The notes under the pieces: model-generated
Told to the model about the DNA's origin: nothing
The model's database searches: none
What the model saw: the letters and a program-made list of their open reading frames with translations, nothing else
DNA from: Caulobacteraceae bacterium
Lineage (GTDB): Bacteria; Pseudomonadota; Alphaproteobacteria; Caulobacterales; Caulobacteraceae
Assembly (NCBI GenBank): GCA_031291645.1
Contig: JARLIQ010000036.1
Coordinates: 1-64,000 of the forward strand
DNA: 64,000 bases
Direction: 5' to 3'
Part shown: one piece after another, positions 12,049 through 21,539 of the stretch
Layout: each line of letters starts with the position of its first letter
How positions within the stretch are numbered: the stretch's first letter is position 1
Position numbers and translations under genes: made by a program

Positions 12049-13925
12049 AAGCTTTGCCCGATGCTCAGATAGACCTGCACGATCGAGTCGCCGCGGCGCG
12101 GATTGAGCGGCGTCGCCAGGTCGATGCGGATCGGCCCAAAGCCGAGGTTGTAGCGCACGCCGACGCCGACGCCGATCTGGGGCTCGCGAAAGTCCGGATA
12201 GACGTGCACGCCGACCGAGCCGGCGTCGATGAAGGCCGCGACGCCCCAGGTCTTGGTCAGCTTGCGGCGCAGCTCGAGCGAGGTCTCGAACAGCGAAAGC
12301 CCGCCTTCCGGCGTGTTGTCGGAATAGCGCGGGCCGACGTCCTGGTAACCATAGCCGCGCACCGAGCCGCCGCCGCCGGCGAAGAAGCGGTTCTGGGCCG
12401 GCACGCGCGGAATGTCGCCGCCGGCGATGCTACCCAGCTTCACGCGCGCGGCGATCACCGTCGCGCCGCCGGCGTCCAGCGGCAGATAGGCCGACGCCTG
12501 GCTGGTGGCCTTCAGATAGAGGATCGAGCCGTCGCCCTCGGCGACCGTTGGTTCGACCCGGGCGTCCAGCTTCCAGCCGCGGATCGGGTTGAGCGGGTCG
12601 TTGGAGCGGTCCAACGAGAAGGCGCCGAGCAGGGCGAAGGTCACCAGTCGCCGGTCGCGACGGCCGAGCACATAGTTGACGGACTCGATCTCGGTGGTGT
12701 CGGTGCCGTCGAGCGAGACGCCATAGGTCAGGTACGACGTCTTGCCATAGCGGTGGGTCAGGTCCGCGCTGATCCCCAGCCCGACGTCGTCATAGGCGTC
12801 GGTGCGGTCGCGGTAGAGGGCCGCGGTCAGCTTCAGAGTCTCTTGCGGCTTACGCCAGTCGGGCAAGGCGAGCTGGGCCTGCAGGCGACTGTCGATCTGG
12901 GCGATGCGCAGGGTGTTGGTCAGGGTGTCCGCGCGGCCGAGCCGGTTGTAGAGGATCCAGTTCGAATCGACGCCGGCGCCTTCCGTGCTCGAGTAGCTGG
13001 CGCCCAGTTCGATCGTTCCCTTGGGCCGGTCGGCGAGGCTCACGATCACCGGCCGCTCGCCGTTCACCGCCTGGTCGGCGGGCGCGAGGGCCACGGTCAC
13101 CGAATCATACACGCCGGTGTCGGCCAGCCGCCGCTCCAGCTCGGCCACCGCGTTCGGCCGGTAGACCTGGCCCTTGCGCCAGGGCGCCAGCCTGGCGACC
13201 CAGCGCGCGCTGGTCCGGCCCTTGCCCTCCACCTTGACGCCGTCGAGCCGGACCAGCGGTCCCGCGGCGATGTGGAAGGTCGGGCGCATGCTCTGGTCGG
13301 CGTGGTCGACCACCACTTCGCGCGGGCGGGCGGCGGCGTCGGCGTAGCCGCCCTTCTCCAGCGCCGCCAGGATGCGGCCTTCCGCGGCGATCACGCTTTC
13401 CGCTCGCCCGGCCGAGCCCGTCTTCAGCGCCATGGCCGCTTCGGCGGCGGCCCCGACCGCGTCGTCGGGCGTCGCGCCGACCCACTTGATGGCGGGCGCG
13501 GCGATCTTGGTGACCGGGCCTGGAATGATGGCGACGTAGGAAACCGGCGCGTCGCCCTCGCCGATGTCCGGCTCAACGTCGTAGTCGTAGTAGCCCTCGG
13601 ACCTGAGGACGGCGACCGCCTTGTCGGCGGCGTCCTGGGCGCGGCGCCGGGCCTCGATGCGGCTGGTCGAGCGGTTGGGCGCCTCGCCGATCGCCTGCTG
13701 GATCAGCGTCCGCAGCGCCTTGTCCTCCACGCCCCGGATCTCGGCGCGCGGAACGGCCGCCTGGGCGGCGCCGGCGGTCAAGCCGGCGGCCGCGCCGGCC
13801 ACCGAGACGGCGACGGCGAAACCGAGTCGTCCCAAACCTTCGTCCTCCGGCGTCCCCACGCCCGGCATAACCGCCGCGAGGGCGGCTGTCACGGCTGCGA
13901 CGCACGCCCGCGACAAAGCAGGCAT
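12045..13925 (-). CDS. tamA: Outer-membrane assembly protein TamA (BamA family)
   Basis: Omp85-family beta-barrel with POTRA domains, partner of TamB in building outer-membrane proteins. After the N-terminal export signal come POTRA-like segments (about residues 60-310) and a 16-strand barrel ending in VQVYLSIGQSF, with the terminal Phe of the beta-signal. FFAGGGGSVRGYGYQ is the conserved barrel loop (VRGY). The open frame starts at 13925, but a TTG at 13835 follows GGAGGACGAAGG and would give a cleaner signal peptide (GFAVAVSVAG to AAQA), so the mature start is uncertain by 30 residues. Confidence 0.92.
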   Translation of the reverse strand: MPALSRACVAAVTAALAAVMPGVGTPEDEGLGRLGFAVAVSVAGAAAGLTAGAAQAAVPRAEIRGVEDKALRTLIQQAIGEAPNRSTSRIEARRRAQDAADKAVAVLRSEGYYDYDVEPDIGEGDAPVSYVAIIPGPVTKIAAPAIKWVGATPDDAVGAAAEAAMALKTGSAGRAESVIAAEGRILAALEKGGYADAAARPREVVVDHADQSMRPTFHIAAGPLVRLDGVKVEGKGRTSARWVARLAPWRKGQVYRPNAVAELERRLADTGVYDSVTVALAPADQAVNGERPVIVSLADRPKGTIELGASYSSTEGAGVDSNWILYNRLGRADTLTNTLRIAQIDSRLQAQLALPDWRKPQETLKLTAALYRDRTDAYDDVGLGISADLTHRYGKTSYLTYGVSLDGTDTTEIESVNYVLGRRDRRLVTFALLGAFSLDRSNDPLNPIRGWKLDARVEPTVAEGDGSILYLKATSQASAYLPLDAGGATVIAARVKLGSIAGGDIPRVPAQNRFFAGGGGSVRGYGYQDVGPRYSDNTPEGGLSLFETSLELRRKLTKTWGVAAFIDAGSVGVHVYPDFREPQIGVGVGVRYNLGFGPIRIDLATPLNPRRGDSIVQVYLSIGQSF

Positions 13926-14081
13926 CGCCTTCGCCCGCAGTTCGGTCTACGGATTCAGGCAGTGGGCGCCTGGAATTTGGGCGCCGGACCCGCAGGCGGC
14001 CGTTGGCGCGACATGGCGCGTGCGTTCGGCCGGCTCGGCCCTAGCTTGGCGAGAATGCAAGTGCGCAGCACGGAAACCGCC

Positions 14082-15587
14082 ATGAGCGCCGTCCGAGGAT
14101 TGAACGGCGCGGGTCCCCAGTCGGAGGCGCCGCCCCAGGCGACGCCCGAGTTTTACCGCCCCGCCATCTCGTACGACGAGATGCTGACCCCCGACGGCGG
14201 GGTCCGGCCCAACTATGCGGCGCTGCACGCGCGGCTTTCGACGCTGAACCCGTCGGACCTCGCCGAGCGCCAGCGGACGCTGGAGCAGTCCTTCCTGCTC
14301 CAGGGCATCACCTTCACCGTCTACGGGGCCGAGAACACCACCGAACGGATTATCCCGACCGACCTGCTGCCGCGCATCATCCCGGCCGCCGAGTGGGCCC
14401 GGATCGAGGCCGGCCTGATCCAGCGACTGCGGGCGCTGAACGCCTTCCTGGCGGACATCTACAGCGACCGGCAGATCCTGCAGGACGGCGTCGTGCCGCG
14501 CGAACTGGTGCTGGGCGCGCCCTCCTACCGGCGCGAGATGATCGGCCTCTACGTACCGCACAACGCCTATGTGAACGTCTGCGGCTCGGACCTCATCCGC
14601 GGCCAGGACGGCGAGTTCGCTGTGCTGGAGGACAATCTGCGGGTGCCTTCGGGCGTCTCCTACATGCTGGCCAACCGCGACGCGGCCAAGCGGACCTTCC
14701 CCGGCACCTACCGCACCGCCGGCGTGCGGCCGGTGGAGCGCTATCCCGACCTGCTGCTCGCCACCCTGAAGAGCATGGCCGCCGAACTAAGAGCCAATCC
14801 CCAGGTCGTGGTGCTGACGCCCGGCGTCTACAATTCGGCCTATTACGAGCACGCCTACCTGGCCCGGCTGATGGGCGTTCCCCTGGTCGAGGGGCGCGAC
14901 CTCGTGGTGCTCGACAACATGGTCTACATGCGCACCACCCAGGGCCTTCGCCGGGTGGACGTGATCTACCGCCGGGTGGACGACGACTTCATCGACCCCC
15001 TCACCTTCCGGCGCGACTCGGGCCTGGGCGCGGCCGGCCTGTTCAACGCCTATCGCGCCGGCAATGTGGTGATCGCCAACGCGCCGGGCACCGGGGTCGC
15101 CGACGACAAGGCCGTCTACGCCTATGTGCCGGAGATCATCCGCTACTACCTCGGCGAGGACGCCATCCTGCCGAACATCGAGACCTATCTGTGCCGCGAG
15201 CCGGCCCAGCTCAGCCACGTCCTGGCCAACCTGGACAAGCTGGTGGTCAAGGCGGTGGGCGCGTCGGGCGGCTACGGCATGCTGGTCGGGCCGCATGCGA
15301 GCGCGCGCGAACGCGAAGCCTTCGCCGAACAGCTCCGCGCCGATCCGGCCAACTACATCGCCCAGCCGACCATCCAGCTCTCGACCGCGCCCTGCCTGGT
15401 CGACGGGCGGATCGAGCCGCGGCACATCGACCTTCGCCCCTTCATCCTGTCGGCCGAGCAGACGATCGTCACGCCCGGCGCCCTGACCCGGGTCGCCCTG
15501 CGGCGCGGCTCTCTGGTGGTCAACTCCAGCCAGGGCGGCGGCTCGAAGGACACCTGGGTTCTGTGGGACGACGAGGCCCAACCATGA
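14082..15587 (+). CDS. Circularly permuted ATP-grasp protein (COG2308 family)
   Basis: Predicted ATP-dependent carboxylate-amine ligase of the circularly permuted ATP-grasp class. The 501 aa begin FYRPAISYDEMLTPDGGVRP and carry family blocks such as QGITFTVYG, FAVLEDNLRVPSGVSYML, VYNSAYYEHAYLARLMGVPL, and the nucleotide-binding KLVVKAVGASGGYGMLVGP region, ending WVLWDDE. An ATG at 14055 is also in frame; 14082 fits the family start better. The next gene begins inside its stop codon, so the pair is coupled. Family members occur with alpha-E and transglutaminase genes and are thought to make peptide bonds; the substrate is unknown. Confidence 0.9.
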   Translation: MSAVRGLNGAGPQSEAPPQATPEFYRPAISYDEMLTPDGGVRPNYAALHARLSTLNPSDLAERQRTLEQSFLLQGITFTVYGAENTTERIIPTDLLPRIIPAAEWARIEAGLIQRLRALNAFLADIYSDRQILQDGVVPRELVLGAPSYRREMIGLYVPHNAYVNVCGSDLIRGQDGEFAVLEDNLRVPSGVSYMLANRDAAKRTFPGTYRTAGVRPVERYPDLLLATLKSMAAELRANPQVVVLTPGVYNSAYYEHAYLARLMGVPLVEGRDLVVLDNMVYMRTTQGLRRVDVIYRRVDDDFIDPLTFRRDSGLGAAGLFNAYRAGNVVIANAPGTGVADDKAVYAYVPEIIRYYLGEDAILPNIETYLCREPAQLSHVLANLDKLVVKAVGASGGYGMLVGPHASAREREAFAEQLRADPANYIAQPTIQLSTAPCLVDGRIEPRHIDLRPFILSAEQTIVTPGALTRVALRRGSLVVNSSQGGGSKDTWVLWDDEAQP

Positions 15588-16528
15588 TGCTCGCCCGGGT
15601 CGCCGACAGCCTCTACTGGATCGGCCGCTACGTCGAACGGGCCGAGCACGTCAGCCGTCTGTCCGACATCATGCTGAGCGCCACGCTCGACCAGAACGAG
15701 GCTGCGATCAACGTCGCCCACGTGGCCCTGGCCGCCGTCGGCGAGGAAGAGGACGACAAGACCGGCCGCGCGACGCTGGAGGCGGTCCACGACCTGATCT
15801 TCGACCGCGAGGATGCAGGCTCGGTGGTCAACTCCCTGGCCCGCGGGCGCGAGAACGCCCGCCAGGTGCGCGACCAGATCACCACCGAGATGTGGGAGCG
15901 GCTGAACCTGCTCTATCTGCGGGTCACCGGACCGGACGCCGAACACGCCTTCACCCAGCGCTCCTCATCCTTCCTGCACGAGATCATCGCCGACCTGCAC
16001 CTGTTCATGGGCGCCACCGACGCGACCATGAGCCACGGCGAAGGCTGGCGATTCCTGCTGCTTGGCGTCCACCTGGAGCGGGCCCAGCTGATCGCCCGGC
16101 TGCTGGAGGTCTGCTTCGGCGAGGCGGAGGGCCGCCTGCCGCTCGCCGACCACCTGACCCAGATGTCCGTGCTCAGGATGGCCTGCGCGCTGGAGCCCTA
16201 TCTGCGGGTCTACACCGCCGAGCTGGAGCCCAAGCACCTCTTGGAATTCCTCATGTTCGACCAGGAGTTCCCCCGCTCGATCCGCTACGCCACGCTGCGG
16301 ATGGAGGAGCACCTGACCAGCCTGGCGCGCCACACCGAGCATCCCGCCCATTCCGGCCCGGAGCGGCTGGCCGGCCGCCTCAGTTCGCGTCTGGAGTTCG
16401 CCGACATGGAGGAACAGCAGGGCGCCGGGCCGCTGCTGACGGCCGTGGTCGCCGAGTGCTCGCGCATCCATCACGCCATCTACGAGACCTTCGTCGCCTA
16501 TCCCCTCGAACAGCGACTACCGGCCTGA
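15584..16528 (+). CDS. Alpha-E domain protein (COG2307)
   Basis: All-helical protein of the alpha-E family, 314 aa, starting MLARVADSLYWIGRYVERAE, the family signature. No enzymatic motif is visible. Conserved acidic and His positions recur in helices (HLERAQLIARLLEVCF; LLEFLMFDQEFPRSIRYA). Family members accompany circularly permuted ATP-grasp proteins and are thought to serve in the same peptide-forming or modifying system. Two adjacent ATG codons (15584 and 15587) are possible starts; the first overlaps the stop of the ATP-grasp gene (ATGA). The transglutaminase gene starts 4 bases after its stop, so all three form one unit. Confidence 0.9.
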   Translation: MMLARVADSLYWIGRYVERAEHVSRLSDIMLSATLDQNEAAINVAHVALAAVGEEEDDKTGRATLEAVHDLIFDREDAGSVVNSLARGRENARQVRDQITTEMWERLNLLYLRVTGPDAEHAFTQRSSSFLHEIIADLHLFMGATDATMSHGEGWRFLLLGVHLERAQLIARLLEVCFGEAEGRLPLADHLTQMSVLRMACALEPYLRVYTAELEPKHLLEFLMFDQEFPRSIRYATLRMEEHLTSLARHTEHPAHSGPERLAGRLSSRLEFADMEEQQGAGPLLTAVVAECSRIHHAIYETFVAYPLEQRLPA

Positions 16529-16532
16529 CCCG

Positions 16533-17519
16533 ATGTTCCTAGAGATCCGTCACGTCACCCAGTACCAGTACGCCGCCCCGGTCCGGGAGAGCGTCATGGA
16601 ACTGCGCCTGCAGCCACAGAAGAGCGGGCGCCAGCGGGTGATCAGCTTCGACCTGGAGTTGGACCCGTCGGGCAAGCTGTTCTCCTACGTCGACGCCTTC
16701 GGCAACGCCGTCTACCACTTCGACCAGCCCCAGCCGCACGACCGGCTGACCATCGTCTCGAAGGCCGCGGTCGAGACCGAGCCGGCGCCGGAACTGCCCG
16801 AGGCGCTAGACCTCGGCGAGTGGGACCGGTTGAGGAGCGAGTTCGTCAGGGGCGAGTGGTTCGACTTCCTGCACCCGCACGGCTTCGCCGCGAGCAGCCC
16901 GATGCTGGAGGCCTTCATCGGCGCGCACGGCCTGGACGGCGCCCATCTGCGGGACCCGCTGACCGCGGTGCGGCGGCTGTCGGGCACGCTCTACGAGGCC
17001 CTGGGCTACGACAAGAGCGTCACCGAGGCCGACAGCCCGATCGACCATGCGCTGGAGGCCCGGCGCGGCGTCTGTCAGGACTTCGCCCATATCATGATCG
17101 CCGTCTGCCGCGGCTGGGGCGTGCCCGCGCGCTACGTGTCCGGCTATCTCTTCACCGACCGATCGCACGCCAGCGACCGCTCCGACCCCGACGCGACCCA
17201 CGCCTGGGTCGAGGTCTTCCTGCCCTCGCTGCGCTGGGTCGGATTCGACCCGACCAACAACACCGTCGCCGGCGAGCGCCATGTGGTCGCCGCGGTGGGC
17301 CGCGACTACGGAGACGTTCCGCCCTCGCGCGGGGTCTACAAGGGCGAGGCCGATTCGGAGCTGGCGGTAGCCGTCTCGGTGCGCCAGGCCCGCTCCGCCA
17401 CGGCCGAGCCCGAGTTCATGCGCTTCGCCCGCCCCTCCTTCTCCAGCGCCGGCCATCGGCGGCCCAGCGCCAAGGGCTTCGACCAGCAATTGCAGCAGCA
17501 ACAGCAACAACAGCAGTAG
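16533..17519 (+). CDS. Transglutaminase-fold protein with C-terminal glutamine tract
   Basis: Papain/transglutaminase-like cysteine protease or ligase, 328 aa. The N-terminal beta domain (1-100, FLEIRHVTQYQYAAPVRES) is followed by the catalytic domain with Cys181 (RRGVCQDFAHIMIAVC), His223 (THAWVEVFLP) and Asp239 (VGFDPTNN). It lies directly after the ATP-grasp and alpha-E genes, the usual trio. The protein ends with QQL followed by eight Gln, encoded by a mix of CAG and CAA codons. That tail is outside the fold and unusual; it might be a substrate, a linker or noise. No signal peptide is seen, so it is probably cytoplasmic. Confidence 0.9.
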   Translation: MFLEIRHVTQYQYAAPVRESVMELRLQPQKSGRQRVISFDLELDPSGKLFSYVDAFGNAVYHFDQPQPHDRLTIVSKAAVETEPAPELPEALDLGEWDRLRSEFVRGEWFDFLHPHGFAASSPMLEAFIGAHGLDGAHLRDPLTAVRRLSGTLYEALGYDKSVTEADSPIDHALEARRGVCQDFAHIMIAVCRGWGVPARYVSGYLFTDRSHASDRSDPDATHAWVEVFLPSLRWVGFDPTNNTVAGERHVVAAVGRDYGDVPPSRGVYKGEADSELAVAVSVRQARSATAEPEFMRFARPSFSSAGHRRPSAKGFDQQLQQQQQQQQ

Positions 17520-17564
17520 ACCCGCCCGGGCCTTGCCGCGCTGCGCATCGATCGGACTGAGGGT

Positions 17565-17639
17565 TGGTAGGCCGGCTGGGAATCGAACCCAGGACCATTC
17601 GATTAAAAGTCGAATGCTCTACCGCTGAGCTACCGGCCC
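17565..17639 (-). tRNA. tRNA-Lys (anticodon TTT)
   Basis: Read on the minus strand the sequence folds as a full cloverleaf: acceptor GGGCCGG paired with CCGGCCT (one G-U), D arm with GCTCAGCGGTAGAGC, anticodon loop CTTTTAA giving anticodon TTT, T arm CTGGG-TTCGATT-CCCAG, and an encoded CCA end. It lies between the transglutaminase gene and the palindromes before tgt. Confidence 0.96.
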
Positions 17640-17733
17640 GCTCGCGGCGGCCAGCGTAAGGCCCCGAGACGCGGCGCGGACCATAGTCGCGGCGTCGTCC
17701 AGCGGCAAGGGCGCCGGGGCGCGCAAGCCCAAG

Positions 17734-17786
17734 CTAGAGCACGATGCGATCAGACGGAAACGTCTGATCGTTGAATCGTGCTCTAG
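17734..17786. repeat. Nested palindrome 1 (REP-like)
   Basis: Outer arms CTAGAGCACGAT (17734-17745) and ATCGTGCTCTAG (17775-17786) are perfect complements. Inside them CGATCAGACG (17747-17756) and CGTCTGATCG (17761-17770) form a 10-bp stem closed by a GAAA tetraloop. From memory, palindromes of this type are scattered between genes in Caulobacterales and Rhizobiales. It has no T-run after it and so is not a typical terminator. Confidence 0.75.
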
Positions 17787-17798
17787 ATTCAAAAGTTT

Positions 17799-17845
17799 GA
17801 GCGCGTTCTTGTCGCAAAACCGGCTCCACTTTTGCGGAACGCGCT

Positions 17846-17846
<1 letters not shown>
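17799..17846. repeat. Nested palindrome 2 (REP-like), touching the tgt stop codon
   Basis: Outer arms GAGCGCGTTC (17799-17808) and GAACGCGCTC (17837-17846) are complementary, with inner arms CGCAAAA (17813-17819) and TTTTGCG (17830-17836). Its last base is the first base of the tgt stop codon read on the plus strand, so the element forms the end of that gene. Together with the palindrome at 17734 it makes a two-hairpin unit. Confidence 0.7.
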
Positions 17847-20037
<2,191 letters not shown>

Positions 20038-20059
20038 GCGGCTGCTCGCGCCGCTCGCC

Positions 20060-20527
20060 TCAGGCGTCGACGGCGATCTTGGCCGAGACGATCTTGCCCG
20101 GATTGCGCGGCGGCTCGCCCTTGGGCAGGGCGTCGACGTGTTCCATGCCTTCGACCACCTCGCCCCAGACCGTGTACTGGTTGTCCAGGAAGGTCGCGTC
20201 GTCGAAGCAGATGAAGAACTGGCTGTTGGCCGAGTGCGGATAGCTGGTTCGGGCCATCGAGCAGACGCCGCGCACGTGCGGCGCGGACGAGAACTCCGCC
20301 TTCAGGTCCGGCTTGTCCGAACCGCCGGACCCGGTGCCGGTCGGATCGCCGCCCTGGGCCATGAAGCCCGGGATCACGCGGTGGAACACCACGCCGTCGT
20401 AGAAGCCCTCGCGGACCAGTTCCTTGATGCGCTCGACGTGGCCGGGCGCCAGGTCGGGACGCAGGGCGATGACCACCGGCCCCGATTCGAGGGTCAGGAT
20501 CAGGGTGTTTTCGGGGTCTTGGGCCAT
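20060..20527 (-). CDS. ppiB: Cyclophilin-type peptidyl-prolyl isomerase
   Basis: Cytoplasmic prolyl isomerase. From the ATG at 20527 it is 155 aa, starting [16 protein letters not shown] as close relatives do; an upstream ATG at 20572 is in frame and would add 15 residues. The active-site blocks are [37 protein letters not shown] and [15 protein letters not shown]. No signal peptide is seen. It is 22 bases upstream of queA on the same strand and may be co-transcribed. Confidence 0.93.
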   Translation of the reverse strand: MAQDPENTLILTLESGPVVIALRPDLAPGHVERIKELVREGFYDGVVFHRVIPGFMAQGGDPTGTGSGGSDKPDLKAEFSSAPHVRGVCSMARTSYPHSANSQFFICFDDATFLDNQYTVWGEVVEGMEHVDALPKGEPPRNPGKIVSAKIAVDA

Positions 20528-20609
20528 GGGTCCGGCTTTCGATTTGATCAGCAACGGCGCGCTTTTAGCCATCTTGCAGGCCGTCCGTAACCCCCCTGTT
20601 CAAGCCCCT

Positions 20610-20638
20610 TTGCGGACGGGGCCCGGCGCGCCTACATT
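20610..20638 (+). promoter_or_regulatory. Housekeeping-type promoter for the 22-codon ORF
   Basis: TTGCGG (20610-20615) and TACATT (20633-20638) are 17 bases apart, and the -10 sits in the context CCTACATT, close to the GCTANAWC form described for Caulobacter housekeeping promoters. Predicted start of transcription is about 20645, which leaves a leader of about 30 bases before the ribosome-binding site of the small ORF. Confidence 0.5.
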
Positions 20639-20675
20639 GCGAGTCCCTGTTCAACAGCTGAAAGGAGGTGGTCCA

Positions 20676-20744
20676 GTGTCTCATTGTCTCCAACCGCGGT
20701 CGCAAAGCGTGACCTGGAGCCTCAAGACCGAGGTTCGCGCCTGA
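20676..20744 (+). CDS. 22-codon ORF with extended Shine-Dalgarno match, not recognised
   Basis: A GTG-started ORF of 22 codons beginning MSHCLQPRSQ and ending SLKTEVRA. I do not recognise it. It is preceded by GAAAGGAGGTGGTCC (20660-20674), which matches the complement of the 16S rRNA 3' end at 14 of 15 positions with the one difference still able to pair G-U; the GGAGG is 7 bases before the GTG. A promoter lies upstream at 20610-20638 and a terminator hairpin downstream at 20818-20850, so it has its own transcript of about 200 nt. The peptide has no membrane segment and carries Cys, Trp and several basic residues. It could be a real small protein, or the RNA could act through its ribosome-binding site. 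Confidence 0.55.
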   Translation: MSHCLQPRSQSVTWSLKTEVRA

Positions 20745-20817
20745 CAGCGCTCTAAGCCTGATAGGCAAGGTCTCGCGATGGGCTGGGGAAACCCGGCCGG
20801 CCGCGGTCCGACGATGG

Positions 20818-20850
20818 AGGGGCGGTTCCAGAGATGGGGCCGCCCCTTTT
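20818..20850 (+). terminator. Intrinsic terminator after the 22-codon ORF
   Basis: AGGGGCGG (20818-20825) pairs with CCGCCCCT (20840-20847), followed by TTT. A second small stem (GGGCTGGG-GAAA-CCCGGCC, about 20780-20797) lies just upstream. The T-run is only on the plus-strand side, so it terminates the small-ORF transcript and not the DUF3574 gene. Confidence 0.6.
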
Positions 20851-20882
20851 CGCTGGCGTCGTCAGCGAAATATTTCAGGCGG

Positions 20883-21353
20883 TTAGAGCGAGACGCAGGC
20901 CTGATGCGTCATCTCGATCACCGACTGCTGATTGAAGCGGCGCCTGTAGGCGACCCGGATGGCGTCGAGCTGGGCGCCGTCGTCGGGCCGGCCCGGCAGG
21001 ACGATCATCACCACCTTGGCCGGGCCGTAGAAGGCCCCGCCATCAGGCCGTGGCGCCAGGTCCTGGGCGTCCAGCACGGTCAGGCCGTCGTGGAAGCGGG
21101 ACACGATCTCGTCATTGATGAAGCGGGCGAACTCGGACTCGCTGACGCCCGGACCGGGCGTTTCACCGGCGATCCGCGCGAACACCAGCTCGGCGGTCGC
21201 CCGCTCGCCTCCGGTCAGGCACGGCGGGGGCTCGGTCTGGGCGAGCTTCGGCGCATGGGCGCAGGCGGCCAGAGCCGACGAGAGCGCCGCAGCCGCCAAG
21301 GCCTTGCCGATCCGCCCCAATCCGTCCCCCTTCGCGCCGCCGCCGGCGGCCAT
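20883..21353 (-). CDS. DUF3574 lipoprotein
   Basis: Predicted lipoprotein of the DUF3574 family, function unknown. From the ATG at 21353 it is 156 aa with a signal ending in the lipobox LAAC (ALSSALAACAHAP). The family blocks are PPCLTGGERATAELVFAR, VSESEFARFINDEIVSRF, DGLTVLDAQ and FNQQSVIEMTHQACVSL. The open frame extends upstream to 21440, but that part is Arg-rich and would spoil the signal peptide. It is convergent with the small-ORF unit and stands alone on its strand. Confidence 0.8.
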   Translation of the reverse strand: MAAGGGAKGDGLGRIGKALAAAALSSALAACAHAPKLAQTEPPPCLTGGERATAELVFARIAGETPGPGVSESEFARFINDEIVSRFHDGLTVLDAQDLAPRPDGGAFYGPAKVVMIVLPGRPDDGAQLDAIRVAYRRRFNQQSVIEMTHQACVSL

Positions 21354-21539
21354 GAATCGTGCGCGAGCATCATACCGCGGCCGCGGCGACCCCGGCAGGC
21401 GCGCGATCTTCCTGCGTCGATCGGTCCGGGCGCTGAGCAAGCCGCCGCACCGAAGGCTGCGCTCCTACTCTTCGGATAGCGGAAAGCCCGAGTCCGCGGC
21501 AGCGGCGCCGCAAACACCTCTGCGTGATCGGGCCAGAGC

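Noticed and set aside
12054-14081. Open frame continuous with the ATP-grasp gene, extending 2 kb upstream
   Set aside because: It runs antisense through tamA, has arginine/alanine-rich shadow composition and no family similarity; the ATP-grasp family start is at 14082.
17484-17519. Glutamine tract as simple slippage or assembly artefact
   Set aside because: Codons are mixed CAG and CAA with one Leu inside and the frame ends in a normal stop, so it is not a pure repeat.
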